A DNA stretch of 6,410 bases from Candidatus Fermentibacterota bacterium (lineage in GTDB: Bacteria > Fermentibacterota > Fermentibacteria > Fermentibacterales > Fermentibacteraceae), in assembly GCA_022703195.1 (NCBI GenBank), contig JAKLEF010000113.1, forward strand, positions 1 through 6,410. The letters are read 5' to 3'. Both the position numbers and the translations under genes were made by a program. Under the pieces are notes generated by a model, which had not been told where the DNA came from, did not search any database, and was given only the letters and a program-made list of their open reading frames with translations. This document shows positions 5,776 to 6,410 of this stretch, piece after piece. Numbering within the stretch: position 1 is the stretch's first letter; each line of letters begins with the position of its first letter.

Positions 5776-6410
5776 CCACTCCGTGGGTCCTGACAGGCCC
5801 GAGTCCCGCCTCCCTGAGAGTCGAGGCCCTCTTGATCTTCTTGGTCGTCGTCTTTGGCAGTTCGGATTCCCTGAGTATGAAATTGGATATCCGCTTGTAG
5901 ATCGCCTGGGAGGCGTTCAACGCGTTGATCTCGCGCCTGACGACATCGACCGCGAACTCCTCGGTGAGCGGCTGGCCCTGCTCCTCGGCCATGGCGATCA
6001 GCCTGTCGCGGTTGGGGAAGACGATCGCCCAGATCTCCTCGCCCTTGAGTTCTGAAGCCTTGCCGAAGACCATGCACTCGGCCACGAGCCCCGATCGGCA
6101 GAGCTTTGACTCGAGCTCCTCGGGGTAGACGTTCTTGCCGTTGGCGAGCACGATCACCGCCTTCTTGCGGCCCTGGATGTGGACGAAGCCGTCGTCGTCG
6201 ATGTAGCCGAGGTCGCCGGTGTGGAGCCAGCCGTCGCGGAGGACGGCGGCGGTGGAGTCGGGGTCCTGGAAGTAGCCGGAGAAGAGCATTTCGCCGCGGA
6301 TGAGGAGTTCGCCGTCTTCGGCGAGGCGGAGTTCGCAGCCTTTGAGGGGCTTGCCGATGGAGCCGGGGCGGGGGTTGCCGATGGGGTTGAGGGCGACGAC
6401 GCCGCCTTCG
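5765..6410 (-). CDS. long-chain acyl-CoA synthetase, AMP-forming (C-terminal part)
   Basis: The last 214 residues of an AMP-binding enzyme of the FAA1/FadD type, which activates fatty acids with ATP and CoA; the N-terminus lies beyond the window. In the fragment, GNPRPGSIGKPLKGCELRL leads into GYFQDP and DGWLHTGDLG (59-68), whose Asp66 binds the ATP ribose. Then GRKKAVIVLANGKNVYPEELE (80-100) forms the hinge into the mobile C-terminal domain. PKTTTKKIKR (185-194) is the catalytic-lysine motif, with Lys191 as the likely acyl-adenylate-forming Lys and Lys replacing the usual Gly before it. NVYPEE is typical of long-chain ligases and argues against acetyl-CoA synthetase. Codon use is strikingly uneven: from 6161 to the edge every codon that can end in C does, but not afterwards. 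The stop lies 20 bases from the next gene's promoter. Confidence 0.92.
   Translation of the reverse strand, partial: EGGVVALNPIGNPRPGSIGKPLKGCELRLAEDGELLIRGEMLFSGYFQDPDSTAAVLRDGWLHTGDLGYIDDDGFVHIQGRKKAVIVLANGKNVYPEELESKLCRSGLVAECMVFGKASELKGEEIWAIVFPNRDRLIAMAEEQGQPLTEEFAVDVVRREINALNASQAIYKRISNFILRESELPKTTTKKIKRASTLREAGLGPVRTHGVAGR

Overview
This is a GC-rich bacterial window. Hand counts on sampled lines give about 73% G+C at 5341-5400, 62% at 2581-2640 and only about 50% at 61-120. Starts are often GTG or TTG, behind clear GGAGG/AAGGAG ribosome binding sites. The gene types suggest an environmental, probably uncultured bacterium: a Cys-rich lipoprotein with pilin-like domains ending in an HGSI motif, a cyclase/TolB-like/TPR protein, a single-RRM protein, and an FAA1-type acyl-CoA ligase. 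A lineage of the FCB group or a neighbouring candidate phylum would fit, but this is an impression from protein style and no marker gene is present.

Left part (1-1108): a minus-strand lipoprotein (89-739) built from two tandem copies of a Cys-rich domain resembling the C-terminal part of type II secretion/type IV pseudopilins. Upstream of it is a ~365-bp stretch with no confident gene. It holds a possible small ORF touching the lipoprotein start, short palindromes, a TTGACA -35 candidate and a Crp/Fnr-like dyad. This stretch separates the lipoprotein from a plus-strand pair.

Middle (1109-5158): a plus-strand two-gene operon, an iron-sulfur (ferredoxin-like) protein followed by a GNAT acetyltransferase with a GTGA stop/start overlap. 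It converges on a large minus-strand gene for a class III nucleotide cyclase with TolB-like and TPR domains. The two 3' ends overlap by 32 bp. The cyclase keeps all six canonical catalytic residues, so cAMP synthesis is likely. Its best start is an internal TTG at 5158, because the longer reading frame begins in the preceding gene's terminator.

Right part (5234-6410): a minus-strand single-RRM RNA-binding protein with its own promoter (5716-5744), a ~177-nt structured leader and a strong GC-rich terminator (5234-5255). The C-terminal half of a long-chain acyl-CoA ligase follows and runs off the right edge. Codon usage changes abruptly inside this fragment near 6160, which could mean a recombinant gene or an assembly join.

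No mobile element, CRISPR array, tRNA or rRNA was seen. Functional links between the units are not evident beyond the ferredoxin/acetyltransferase pair. The most unusual items are the duplicated pilin-like lipoprotein, the intragenic codon switch, and the long structured leader of the RRM gene.
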